Assembly (NCBI GenBank): GCA_024336345.1 | Contig: JANFOG010000005.1 | Coordinates: forward strand, 930,001 to 994,000 | From: Mariannaea sp. PMI_226 | Taxonomy: Eukaryota > Ascomycota > Sordariomycetes > Hypocreales > Nectriaceae | Length of the DNA: 64,000 nt | Direction of reading: 5' to 3' | In this document: one piece after another, positions 45,608-57,520 of the stretch | Numbering within the stretch: position 1 is the stretch's first letter | Layout of the letters: every line of letters begins with the position of its first letter | Translations under genes and position numbers: made by a program | The notes under the pieces: model-generated | Databases searched by the model: none | What the model was told of the DNA's origin: nothing | What the model saw: only the letters and a program-made list of their open reading frames with translations

Positions 45608-47678
45608 TGTCGGGTGGTGATCGAGCCTTGGAGGGCGTCGTCTGTCTGCAACAAGCTTGGAGTTGAATGAGGATACAGTATCCGCAGGTCGAGTTGGGAT
45701 CGATCGGATGGATTAATTAATTATGATTCCAGGTACCGAATCTTTAAGGTGGGTCGGCTGCCCGCGGAGCTCCAGGTACAGGGACCACCCAAGACGATTC
45801 CCGTCCGGAATTATGTACCCTAGGCACCTCCTGTAGGTACCTTACCTTTAGGCAGTCAGCCCTTGAACAGGTTTTGCGCCCACGACCTCGGCGGATCGGT
45901 ACCTCATCAGGTAATCAATCAGCAACATGTGCTGGTATCTATTTCTATCAGTGGACGACATGTCACAGAAGACACGGCCGAGGCGATGACTCTCGGAGAT
46001 ATTTGGTCTTTGTTGGGGCGGATAAAATGCATCCTTCGATTCGTTGTCTCATTCAACAAAATAGAGCTAGGTAGTATTTTTTGCCAACTCGGGCCAAGGA
46101 CGATTGATAGCAATACAAAGAGTTCACGTTATGTTGACTTGACTAATGATTGGCATCACTCGCAACCCCATAATAGAGGTATATACCAAGTCATTGTTCC
46201 TATCTGTCTACCCAGGTATTTGACCAAGGGGGGAAAAGACCACGTCGAGATGATATTTCATAGGTACATATCAACATTCTGTGTAATTTCACGTCGAGTT
46301 AGTTCCATTCTCCTCCAGTGACACGAGATGTTAGCACAGGCTCGACGTCGATACGTCACAAAAGGGCCTCTCAGAACAATACCATGACCGATAAATTTGC
46401 ACAAAGGCTCATCTGCTCCCTTAGACAATGGCTCTCATCAGAAACTACCTTACTTACCTAACTAAGCAAATAAGGATAAATGTACAAAAGCATCCTCGCT
46501 CCATCTCTATACCATTCAGTCATCTCGCAAATCCCGTCTCTTCCCAAACGTGTGTTTGTTGTGTTACCAGAGGCATGTAAGCACCCATTGAGACTGAAAT
46601 ATCTCAATGGTGAGATTGATCACGGAATTTTCATCAATACACTCTAGACAAGGGGCAATGATTCACTGTACTAAACCAATGTACGCTTCTTCCAATTCTA
46701 TTTGCCACCCATTCAGTCCAATATTCATGATATTCAAGCCATTTCATTCTTCGTATTGAGGCTTAGAACAATTGTGAGTGCCTATCCATTCTAATATCCG
46801 ACGATACGCATTCTGATACTACAGATGAAGCCCTACTACTCATGATCGGATGAGCGGCTTTATAAAATGTAATCCCCTCTCCAGTTCAATACCAATCGCC
46901 TCAACCTTCATTTTTCGAAATTCCATTCTTCACCCAGCAATCGTCACTTTGCCTTCTGCTCACTACCGTACGCCTGGAACTCAAACCCCCGTTTCACTTG
47001 GCATAGGGCCAGGTGAGAACCAGCTGCAATCAGCCCCAAGCTCCTTGCTCACCCGTCCAACGCGTAGCACACACCAAATCCCAACGGCTGTCACGCTTGA
47101 CGCGGTTTGATGGTACGTGTTCAAGTTCTCTTCTCCATCAGGTATTTTTACCTACCTAGTTGGGACCTTTTCTGTTACGCGCCAACGTGAGCTCCGGCCT
47201 TTGTACTGGAGTATCTACACCTCAGCCAACCCCTTTTACTCCAGAATTTCAACCACCATCACTCCATGTTTTGTTTTGACATCCTAGCCCAGTTTGCTTT
47301 TGTTGCAATCGAGAGTAAGTGTCACGGCTCCAATCTCAATCAAACTTCACTACCCTGAAGCTACGCTCTGCAACTTCGTGCTTGCTGTTTGCCTCCGATG
47401 ACCATCTCGATGATATTGTGAAGAAAAGAAGAAAAGAATCTTGTCAAATGAAAAAGTTTCCAGCTAATTAATATGGCATATCCTAGCTGTAAAGGATCAC
47501 TTGAAGCTGGAGATAGATCGAGCAGTTGACTTCGATCACATACTCCATACTCTTTCGTGCTTTTCATTGCACATATCTCCTCCCTTTTGCCATCGCAGGA
47601 CAATTTCGGCATAGGATATCCTTTCCTCTTTGTGGTTTTATTGAGCTCACATGGAGATCTCAGATCCTTGTTGTAAAC
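45608..47678. other. Intergenic, divergent promoters of TSC13 and the next gene
   Basis: No credible gene. GGTACC/AGGTACC words cluster near 45730-45850. A GTAAGT near 47314 and a long pyrimidine-rich region (47500-47670) suggest a leader, perhaps spliced, of the downstream gene. Confidence 0.5.
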
Positions 47679-50141
47679 ATGAATCCAAACGCAGAGGCCT
47701 TCAAGCCGCGTCTTATCAGACCTGAACCTGGCATGGGAGATATCAGTCTCAGAGTAAGATCGTCTCAACAAGTTCCCAAGATCGTGGCTACATACACCAA
47801 AAAATCCAGCAATCCCGACTACCAGGACACTCTAGACCCAAAGAACTATGACAGCATGTTCCCTTCTCTGGAGACATCGGCAAAGAAACCAGGGCCCTCT
47901 AAAGTTAGGACCAGCTCTCGAAACAAGAAGGGGAAGGCTCCTGTTAAACACGTTGCTAGAGAAGCGCAGGACTCGAGAACGCTAGATCCATCAGTCTTAG
48001 CCGTTGAACCAGCATCATCTGCACTTTCATTTGACCTGCAGGTTTGCAACAAGTCCGTCAATTCCGGGAAACCGAGGTGTTCAACGCCCATCCGGGAGCC
48101 GCCCAAAACGAAACTTCACATGGTTAAGCCTGTCACGCCGCTCAAGCCTGCTTTGGTTGAGAACAAACAACGAGTGGTCACTTCGGCCCCTTTACCGGCG
48201 CCTGCTGGCAAGATTAAGTCCCAGGTTGGAGGGCTTTCTCAAGTTGTGCCCAATATGCCGCCCACTCCCAAGCCTGACATTGAGTTGCCTATGCTACCCA
48301 TGGCGAATGAGGCAGCAGCCTCGAATAAGTCAAATCCATCCTCAACTTTCATGCAATCCCATGCATCCCCTATTCCTGTACCACCTTTTCCTGATCCGTT
48401 CAATTATCTCGGGGCCGGGTTGCAGCCACCTCTAATGCCGCCCAATGGGGGTCTCTTCTACTACCCAACAACCTATTCTCCTAGCTTCATGCCCGTGCCT
48501 CAGATGCCAATGCCTCAGATGCCAATGCCTCAAATGCCAATACCTCAAATGTTAATACCAATGCCGATACCGCTGCAGAATGTGCATATGCCACAACACC
48601 AAAGCTACGAGGGTCAAGTAGCATAGGATGCCACTTTTGCCCCTCCAGGCCAAGTTTGGCCGGCTACCCAACTACCTTACCACTCTGGACCAGGTGTTCC
48701 CCAACCCTGGCAAATGGTAGGATACCAGCAATCACAACCCTTTTTCGATCACGGTTCGAACCACCACGAAATCACGAGAACTCCTAGACATTTTCATGTC
48801 TTTCGACGTCCTAGATCACGGCCAATAGAATATGAACGTCAGTACCAAGCAGGAGGCAAGGACAGCCGTGCGCGCCCAGTATCTATTCACAGAGCCAGGC
48901 CAGAAGTGATGAAACAAGTTGTCACGCCGCGTTTCAAGCTCAGAGCTGGGCCATACGAACCCTTTCAAGACACCAGAATCAAGACCGTACCAATGGAATA
49001 TCCAAGGGAGCAAACCCCATGTCCAATTCGGTCAACTACGAAAGTAGTAAGTTTGTAGTTCCCCAGCCTATAAGTGATAGTGTAAACTGACATATCACGA
49101 CCCTAGACCCTGTCGAACAAGATACCTCGTCTGGGCGAGATTGATAAAAACATGCTTCAAGCAGGTATCAGCCAGTATGATACAGGAAATACCGGACCCA
49201 TCACTAAATTTCCGAAGAATACTCGTGCAATCATCAGCTCCCAGGGCCACGTCCTACCAAAGCCTGTATATGCCAAGCCTCTTCTGCCTCGAGTCAGTCC
49301 ACCACCGCACGCAGCTCCCAAAGGCCCCAAAGCTTCAACCGCTTTGCAGGCTCGAGTTCCTAAGTTGTTGAGTGTTCCAACAGAATCGTCCGCAGGACCC
49401 AGCTCTGACAAGGCTGGGTCATGGTCCCAGTCGAAACGGTGGATCAGCGGAGAGACGAAGGAGAGAACTGCATTTCAGAGAATGTTGATGAATCTTCACT
49501 ACATGGGTGCGGACAAGTCCCCTTTTGTTCCGCAGACCCCAGCTGAGCTCACAGCATTCAAGGCAGAGGTCACCGAAATTGAGCGAGTGAAACTCTTGTC
49601 TGAGATGGAAAAGATGCGGGCGCTTGTCAGGGTGGACGGCAAAGAAAAAGAGCAGCCACCCGTGCTTTTTGGGGGAAAGGTGTTATGGGACAATCTTTCA
49701 CCAGTTTTCGCAATTATAAGTTGCTTTGACAGAGAACCTGCCACACAGAATGGCCTAGTGGATTGGCCCTCTCTTGCAGAGCTGAAGGAGGAGGGTGACA
49801 AACGTGGTTTGCTCAGTGCCCGCTGTTTTCCTCTTCCTCGACTTAATATCCTGCCCGCCAACCCCCGTTTTGAACATCGAGACTCGCTTTACAATCCAGA
49901 CGGTTCCATCCGCTGGAACAAAAAAAAGGTTACTCTTGGCTTTCTGGATATTACCCCGGTGAATATGCCTGATCCCGACGATACTGTGAGTGTTGATAAC
50001 ATCAAGGTGACAGAGCTCCCATATTCATTCAAACTTATCCTGGATCATATCGAAGGAGTTCAAGAGGAGGACCGGGGGTTCCCTAAGGAGATAGAAGCAG
50101 GGCTATGTAAAGCGCTCCAAATCGAGGAGGCAGAGAGGTGA
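47679..50141 (+). CDS. Unrecognised Pro-rich protein; frame interrupted by in-frame TAG
   Basis: Exon 1 begins at MNPNAEAFKPR (47679) and reaches TAG at 48624-48626 after 315 codons. The same frame then continues open for another 140 codons to a good donor (GTAAGT at 49047), and, after the acceptor before 49107, in phase for 344 more codons to 50141. The full chain is about 800 residues. The first third is Ser/Pro/Lys-rich with a PQMPM repeat; the last 250 residues look globular (GETKERTAFQRMLMNLHYM, PVLFGGKVLWDN, SLYNPDGSIRWNKKK). No family is recognised. The stop may be a real end, a read-through site, a mutation, or lie in an unrecognised intron. Low codon bias throughout argues against high expression. 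Confidence 0.6.
48496..48560 (+). repeat. 15-bp coding repeat (PQMPM)
   Basis: Three to four copies of a 15-bp unit, CCTCAGATGCCAATG and variants, encoding PQMPM/PQMPI just before the in-frame TAG. Repeat instability could have contributed to the interruption. Confidence 0.85.
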
Positions 50142-50965
50142 GATTCGAACGGCAAATATCAAAATATGGGCTCCATTTTCACGGCTCGACATTGTATCGA
50201 ACCTTTCTAGCGGCTGACAGCATACCAAAGTTGATGCCCCCCCATAGTTGGAAGTTTAGGATGGAATCGCCTGGTGAAGATGGGTAGTTTTGACGATGAT
50301 AGCACGGATTTGTACAGAGTAAATTACCTAGGATGAGTTCTCGGCCAAAAAAGCAAAAAAAAAAAAGACATAAGATATAACATATATCTTCACATTTGAT
50401 ACCAGTTTCCATACAATTTGAAATGTTACCAATCGAAGCCGAGATGAATAGATAACACCGTCCGACAGTATAACGTACAGTAGAGAACTGATAAGTGCAA
50501 TGTACCCGCACTGTGTTCTGCAGTTATCGGTATCACCTAAATGAACCCAATGAACTGGGATCAAATTGAAGAGCTACATGAAATCTTTACATGAAAGCTC
50601 TTACTTGGCAAATTCCCAAAATCGAATAAAAAAAAAGTCATCATGTCTCCATGCTGGATTGAACCAACATCTTCACCTCCTCTGGTACTCGGGTACCTGC
50701 TGACATAATGCTAGCACCTCCTGAAGTACGTGCTGAGGCATGAGATGCTCTCAATGGGCAGACCCTCTCATCACGTGGTCGAGAGGGCTATTCGGAATAA
50801 CTACCACTCCGTATTGCCCTCAGTGTACGTACCAGGCGCTAGCGAATCCCTAGCCCACAACCACAATTTTTGCATGCAATTCAGATCTCCACGCTCGTTC
50901 CGCCAAAAAGTTCGCTCCTCCTACAACTGACAATTCGATTGCCTGGTGACCGCCATCCTCATCAG
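50142..50965. other. Intergenic between unrecognised gene and eS8 leader
   Basis: 3' region of the preceding gene, several A-runs, and the upstream promoter of the eS8 gene. A T-arm-like hairpin near 50651-50670 (minus strand) is discussed under rejected items. Confidence 0.5.
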
Positions 50966-51161
50966 GTGAGTACAAGACCACGGAAGCAAGGCTTCAATAC
51001 TCTGATCAAGAACATCGACGACTGCCGATATCTATTAACAGAATCATTGGATTGCATTGCACTCTTTCCGTATATTTTTTCCTCTGTCTTCCCCCATCGT
51101 CGCCTCCTCATCTCAAAGCAACATCTGCTGACCACCGGGATACTATTCCCCCAAGATACAG
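50966..51161 (+). promoter_or_regulatory. Probable 5' UTR intron of the eS8 gene
   Basis: ATCAG/GTGAGT at 50966 is a strong donor; CTGAC near 51127 fits a branch point, and ATACAG at 51161 an acceptor 11 nt before the start codon. A 5' UTR intron of about 196 nt is common in fungal ribosomal-protein genes. The transcript start would lie in the upstream CT-rich stretch. Confidence 0.45.
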
Positions 51162-51172
51162 AAACCGCAATC

Positions 51173-51854
51173 ATGGGTATCTCGCGTGACTCCCGCCACA
51201 AGCGATCCGCTACCGGTGCCAAGCGCGCCTACTACCGTGCGTAATACATCGAAAGCCCGTATGTTTCTTGAACATACGTTCTGACCTTTGACAACAGGGA
51301 AGAAGCGCGCTTTCGAGGCCGGTCGACAGGGTGCCAACACCCGTATTGGCCCCAAGCGTGTCCACACCGTCCGAACCCGTGGTGGTAACCACAAGTACCG
51401 TGCCCTCCGTCTCGACTCCGGTAACTTCGCCTGGGGTTCAGAGGGTTGCACTCGCAAGACCCGTGTCATTGGTGTCGCTTACCACCCCTCCAACAACGAG
51501 CTGGTCCGAACCAACACCCTGACCAAGAGCGCCGTTATCCAGATCGATGCCGCTCCCTTCCGACAGTGGTACGAGGCCCACTACGGCCAGCCTCTTGGCC
51601 GAAGACGCCAGAAGGCCCAGGCTGCCAAGGAGGGCAAGACCGAGGAGGAGGTGAAGAAGTCTAACGCCGTCGAGAAGAAGCAGGCTGCCCGCTTCGCTGC
51701 CGGTGGCAAGGTCGAGAGCGCCATTGAGAAGCAGTTCGAGGCTGGTCGTCTCTTTGCTGTCATCTCCAGCCGACCCGGTCAGTCCGGCCGCTGTGATGGT
51801 TACATCCTTGAGGGCGAGGAGCTCGCTTTCTACCAGCGCAAGCTCCACAAATAA
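51173..51854 (+). CDS. rps8: Cytosolic 40S ribosomal protein eS8
   Basis: Two exons, 51173-51236 and 51298-51854, 206 aa. The start [19 protein letters not shown] and the segments [36 protein letters not shown] and [19 protein letters not shown] are near-identical to yeast eS8. The intron splits the Arg codon of YYRKKRAFE; the donor is GTGCGT. Codons are strongly biased to C-ending forms, as expected for a ribosomal protein. Component of the small ribosomal subunit body. Convergent with the TBC gene 0.7 kb downstream. Confidence 0.98.
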
Positions 51855-52572
51855 ACTAACTCATGAATATCGGTGGAGGAGTATCCGCGCTTGGTATGGT
51901 GTTACGGATTTCTCACTGTCTTGGGATTTCCAAGATAAAAGAGCTTCACATATGAGCATCGGGTCAGGACCATAGGGAATGAAAAGAACTTTTTTTCTTG
52001 CAATGAATTGAAATCATAATCAAGGTCTTCTTAGTCGCTTCCAATCATGATACTTCATATAATGCCCACATGTGCTAAAGTCGGTTTCACCTGCAACCCT
52101 TAAGTATTTTTTTTCGCTGTCATCAACCTCCGATTGAATGCACTAAGTGATAAAATAAGAAGCCTCCATCTGCGTTCTTACTCCCAGTATGGGAATAGTA
52201 AAGAAAATAATATCAGCCCCAAAACGCCTCCATGCAATATCAACATCAACATCAGTGTGTCTCATACTAGAGACAATGCAAACTCATCATCGTTCGGTGA
52301 AACATCAGAAACGGCATGCTACCAAGTGGTTTCCCCCTTTGTTCCCATCATTACCACTTTTTGCTGTCAGCTTGTGAGTCCACCTGGGATTTTGCCATCC
52401 AGCAAAAGGGGGGGAATTTTTTTTTTTTTTTCAGGGAAGAAACGGCGGCAAGGTAGAGAGGAGGGGTGGGTTAGGTAGTAAAGCCTTATAAATGAAGATT
52501 CGTCCGCCAGGGGAAAAGGTTTGCGGAGAAATCAAGAACATCCAGCTGGTGCATGATGATGGAAATGGCCAT
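51855..52572. other. Convergent spacer between eS8 and TBC genes
   Basis: 3' ends of two convergent genes with T-rich stretches (for example 52419-52432). No coding sequence supported. Confidence 0.6.
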
Positions 52573-55505
52573 TTAAGCAATATGACGCTTGAGATCAATC
52601 CATTTTCGGTTGAGCTCTTCATGCTGGGAATTGATCTAGCAAAATATGTTAGTGTGACACGCTTGAAACTGACCTGTGTCAATTTGGACTCACTTCAGCA
52701 TAGCGCAGCTTCGTGCTAACCAGAGCTTCCTCCAGCTCAGCCATTTCTTTCTCGAGCTTCTGGTTCTCTTCATGCACTCGCAAATTGCGCTTTATCAAGT
52801 CGTCACGTTCAAGCTTCCAGGCCCCTTCAATATCTTCGGGCTGCTTCTCAATAACGATGCGAAGCTCTCGGACTTGGCCTTTCATGCTCTCATTTTCATC
52901 TCTAAGTTCTTCGTTCTCGACCTTTGTGCGCACCAACTCGTTGGCAAAATCCGCCTGCTCTTGGTCGCAGGCTTCGACGCGCTCTTCAAGTTTTCGAATC
53001 CTGACGGTAGCATTTTGATTCGCAAGCCGAAGTTCCTGAAGTTCATTTTCCCGATCTTTCTCAGCTTTCGTCTTTTCTTCCCATTCCACGGTATATTCCT
53101 TCAGCATCTCTGTAGTGATCTTGACTTCACTGGCATCCTTGACGAGCTGATCTGCCCGGTAGACCTCTTTGTCCATGCTCGAAGTTGAGCTACCAAAGAA
53201 GCCGTTCTCAAGAATGCTACCGTGACTAGGATCCTTGTCAATGTAAACATCAAAGAGTCTATCTTTCAGATAGGTAGTGAGTTCTTGCATATCAGAGAGC
53301 CCCAGTAAAGTGGACGCATTCTTCTGCATGAGGACAAGTCCAAATCGCAAAATGGCCGACAGCCCGTCGGAGAAGATCAAATCATATATGCGAAGAACAA
53401 GCTGAAGCGGGAATCGATATGAGAAGAGAGTCAAAAACCATGGGGTAGCATAGAGGTGAGGAGAAATGTTTTTGCGGTGAAGGTGGCAGTACAAGGCCGG
53501 CTCGAAGTCTTCCAACAGTCTTTCAAACTGGTAAAGATGCATGTGGAGTCCGGGCATATCCTGAACGAACAGATCTCGCAGCTTATAGTGATTCATCAGT
53601 CGCACAAGGAGACAGAAAGCTTCTTGTTCAGGCATGTTGAATAGCAAGGGCATGATCAAGAAGTTCATCCCTTGAGCATAGCCGACACCTTCATCAAACA
53701 AAGCATAGGCCTTGCAGACTCCCAATAAACCCTCTTGGAGACCCGCAGCAGCCGCATACTTAGAATAGCTGGTACGGGCTCCGATATCACGTCGGATGAC
53801 CTTTTCGAGTCTCTGAATATTGAGGGTGTCTTCCTTTTCCTTCTTCTTCTTTTCCAGAGCAGCCGCGGCCTGGGCCTTTTGGACATCGGATGTCTTGTCT
53901 GAGACACTGTTTGACCCGGAATCGCCTGATTTAACGGAGGATGCAGAAGAAGCCACGGCCTCGCCACTCTGGACACTCAGATTTCCGTTGCTGAATGAGC
54001 TGGTAGTGGTGCCGCTGCTGTGTCGATCTTTCGACTTGTCCGTTCCACGCATGGATAAGTCCTTGTATACAAGCTCCAATTCATCATTTTTGCTACTCGC
54101 CAAAACTTGCCAGATGACCCCTCGTATGGCACTCGGAATGCCCGTTGCAATAGCCTTATTCAACTCTTCGGCGCTTGACCGAGCCACTGCAGCTGGGCCT
54201 TCATTAATCACAGCTTGCCAGAGATCCCAGTCGACTTTGGTATCCGAAATAGCAGAGAGCCCAGTATTTACGCCGGATACGGTTCCTGGGGCTAGGGTTG
54301 AGATTGGTTCAGGGACCGGAGAAGATGGAGGCTTATCACCTAGTTGACGCTGCTCAACTGTTGTAATTCCAAGACCGGTGGCATTGCTCTCTCCCCCGCT
54401 TGTGCTGACATTCTCTCCGTCCGCAACATGGCCCTCCTGTTGTAATCGAACCTGCTTAAAACGATCGAGTAGACTAATCCGGTGCATTTCGACTTCGCCA
54501 TCGGCCTCTTCCTCTAGCTTACTGAGCATCATCTCAGGGTTACTTGTGAGAGTAGCGATTGAGCTGGCCGTGTTTCTTCGATATGTAGGCCCTGCTGGAG
54601 GCAGCGTCTGTTCTTTATCTTTACTTGAGGTTCGAGAGAGCCATGAAAAGGGGCTAGTGAGCTTCCGAGTTGGTGCAGGTTGAGAAGCTGGTGGTGGTGG
54701 AGGAGCCATTGTCGTCGTTGGCGGACTGGGTGTTTTGGCGGGTTCGGTTGATGGAGACCAGGGCATTGCTGGGAGGGAGCCCGTGATACTACTTAACGAT
54801 ATGGTTTTAGTGAGCTTTTGTGGTTGTTTTGTGTCTACCGTAAGATCTATTAGCCAGTACTCGTTTGAAAAGCTATGCTTCCTGACGGCGAATTACCTTT
54901 CGCAGGTGGTGAGGGCGGTGTCTCGTCAGCGTCAGAGAGGTCAACATTGTCAAGGTTAGAAGTATTGGAGATGCGATGAGCAATAGCCGACTTCCGTCGG
55001 TTCGCGGTATCTTCTTTTGTGTCATTCTCGTCGTCTGACTCTACAGAGCTTTGATCGGTGTCATCATCGCTTTCATCATCCTCATGTCCGTCAGTGCCGT
55101 TCGAATTTGTTGGAACCGACTGCTCGTCCATGCTTTGTTCTCCGGACAGACCCTGGGCCTTGGCGGCGGAGACGGTCCTCTTTGTGAGAGACCGCACAGG
55201 AGCATTTTCTTCCACGGGGGATGCGTCGACGGCATCTTCGAAGTCGTCGTTCTCGGTGACCTGCCAGTTTAGTCAGGACTGGTTTACGTGGGATTGTAGT
55301 GCATCTTGCGGTGTAACTGCAGGGTTCAAAATACAGAAGCATGAAGCAAACGTACATCATCGTCATCATCGGAGTCTGTATCTGACGAAACTCTCTCTGA
55401 TGTGGTCTCTGATTGTTTTGAGTCTCGTCGGCTGTCGTGCTCTTTCTGTTTCAGGGCATCTTCAACCAGAGGAGGCGGTAAGGGAGCTTCTTCCTGTTGC
55501 GACAT
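52573..55505 (-). CDS. Gyp5-like TBC-domain Rab GTPase-activating protein
   Basis: Four exons: 55505-55356, 55260-54897, 54834-52694, 52635-52573; 905 aa. The last exon supplies only 20 residues (INSQHEELNRKWIDLKRHIA); without it the frame would end three codons past the donor. The N-terminus (1-190) is acidic and disordered. The TBC domain spans about 402-705 with the catalytic Arg525 in IRRDIGART and the glutamine finger Gln559 in VGYAQGMNF; helical coiled coil follows (about 735-890), with many Glu/Lys heptads. Yeast Gyp5 acts on Ypt1 and Sec4 in ER-Golgi and exocytic traffic. About 70 Ser/Lys-rich residues sit between the first TBC helices and the catalytic Arg. Confidence 0.9.
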
Positions 55506-55851
55506 GGTTTCGACTGTGCCGCAGATCACGCTTAATGTTTAGAATAAATCGTTTGAAGTCGAGAACCCGAGGCGTAAGAAGGATAAACTGTCGTTGTGAC
55601 CCCTCAATTGTCGTCCATACAGTTTTGTGATTGCCGTGGATTCCAGGTGGTATAATGAGGAGTTGATTGTTGAGGAAGTGCTGGAAGAGGAAGGAATGCC
55701 AACGGTAGCTAGAAATCCCCGAGATTGTGGCGTTAGATTTTGGTCCCCTTGTCGATTCGGGAAACGACAGATAATACTGTACCTAGTTGGAGCGGGAGGC
55801 TTTGGTGTGAATTTGAGGTGGTAGAACCCACCGAAAAAAATTGGGGATGAA

Positions 55852-55912
55852 CTAGGTAGGTAGGTAAGCAAGTAAGCTACCTGTGTACCTAGGTAGGTAG
55901 GTACCTAGGTCG
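55852..55912. repeat. GGTA/TACC-rich tetranucleotide patch
   Basis: About 60 bp of AGGT/AGGTA units on one strand mixed with their complement TACCT, giving many short inverted repeats such as TACCTAGGTA. Confidence 0.85.
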
Positions 55913-57430
55913 GTATGGATACTGGCGGGGTAGTGATGCTGGCAGGTAACAGTTTACGTCTGTGCGTCTTTCCGGGATAGTTACAAGGTATGGTAGAAGT
56001 GCCCAAGGGGACATCCTCGTGAGAGGTAAGTACGTAGCTCCTGCGATAGGCGTAAATCCAGTAGATGAACTATCTTACTGTGTAGGTACCTACCTACCGA
56101 CTATGATGAGGGGCCCAAGGTATAACATGGACAGTACTCCGTACTGCACGAGCCCAATGCAGCTAATAAGGGTGGCCGGGAGGTGGCAGGCTGCGGCGGT
56201 TGATGTGTGGGCGAGACAACCCGAGAGACAGCTGCTAACTTTAGCCGGCTGGCTACTGAGGTCTTGGAATGGAGCCCGGCCACCAAGCCCGCTCCTGTTT
56301 CGAACTTTGACTGCCTCTTGATTTTTATGAGATAGAAAAGGGGGTGTGGTCCTACTTTTTTTTTTCCTCTCTGTGAAGATGGGCGGCTGTACTGCGACAA
56401 AGCACCCAGTTGGCATGAAATACCAGTGCGACCAGAGGTTCGTGGTAGCTTCCTGATTCAGACTACACAAAAGGACAACTGAACCACAGAGTCAATCCGT
56501 CAAAGATAGGAGAAGGGGCTCCAGATTACAGGCAATGCGTTGGGACTTCTCCTCGGCCGTTTTTCAACGAGAGTCTCTTCAGACGGTGTCCCTAGCTAAC
56601 TTATCCTCGCTTCGGACGAATTAACGCTATTCCTCGGTCATCCGCATTAGGCACTTCGATTACAGAGTACGCTCACAATACGCTCACAAACACATACATA
56701 CTACAGATGTACATAGTAATCATATCGTTGTGGACTAGGCCAACAGGGACATCCCACCGCCTCCCAAATAGAGATAACAACACACTGGCCTAACTGTTTC
56801 TGCAATGTTCGAGGCACACTTTGCACACGTTATCCTCCCTTTGTAATATCCATATGACGAAAATTTAAGGTTTCTACATGATAGTCTACCGTATGTGTGG
56901 CCTGCTCCTGGAAGGAATCTTCGGATTGTTTGGAGCGGTTCAGGAAATGGACGATCGAGCCGCAACACGCAATTTTGGCCTGTTGCCTGCATCTGCTAGC
57001 GTAGCAAAGTCCGACACAGTTCGGAGTAGTTAACTACTGTCTAACTGGTTTTCCCTGATGTAAGCATCCTGGCTCTCTACTTCTTTTCGCTTCGAGAAAA
57101 CACGCAAGGCTGGTGTTACATAGAACATTTCCCAGGTTCCAGGTACCCAATCTACTTCTATCTGAACTAGGCTTAGACGTCGAAACAATGCCGCCCCAAC
57201 ATAGTACTCTGTGCCAAGGAGGGAAATTATTTAGAATCCCTGTCAAACGGTCCCAAGGGTACAGTCTTTTCTGTCGCCACACACAAAAACTATTATTCTG
57301 ATTTTTTTTTTTTCTTTCCCTCTGCTCTTTCTGACTCTTGATTCCCTACTTCTCACCCCTTTGTCAGCGAAAAGGACTGTAATTCCAGTAGTGAAAGATA
57401 TATTAGCTACCTTAAGATTTGCGTGCGGAC

Positions 57431-57520
57431 CTACTACGTATGTAGTTCCTACTACGTATGTAGTTCCTACTACGTATGTAGTTCCTACTACGTATGTAGT
57501 TCCTACTACGTATGTAGTTC
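57431..57520. repeat. Five perfect 18-bp units containing a quasi-palindrome
   Basis: CTACTACGTATGTAGTTC repeated five times without a mismatch. Each unit contains TACGTA flanked by CTAC and GTAG, an almost perfect inverted repeat with one extra base. Because 18 is a multiple of 3, both strands stay open in some frames (YVCSSY and RNYIRS peptides), which explains spurious ORFs. Confidence 0.97.

Noticed and set aside
50640..50720. tRNA-like T-arm (GTTGGTTCAATCCAGC on the minus strand) followed by a T-run
   Set aside because: A five-base-pair T-stem and a Pol III-like T-run are present, but no matching 5' acceptor strand, D-arm or anticodon arm could be found in the expected interval.
57431..57520. 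CRISPR-like array
   Set aside because: The repeats are directly head to tail with no unique spacers, and the host is a eukaryote.
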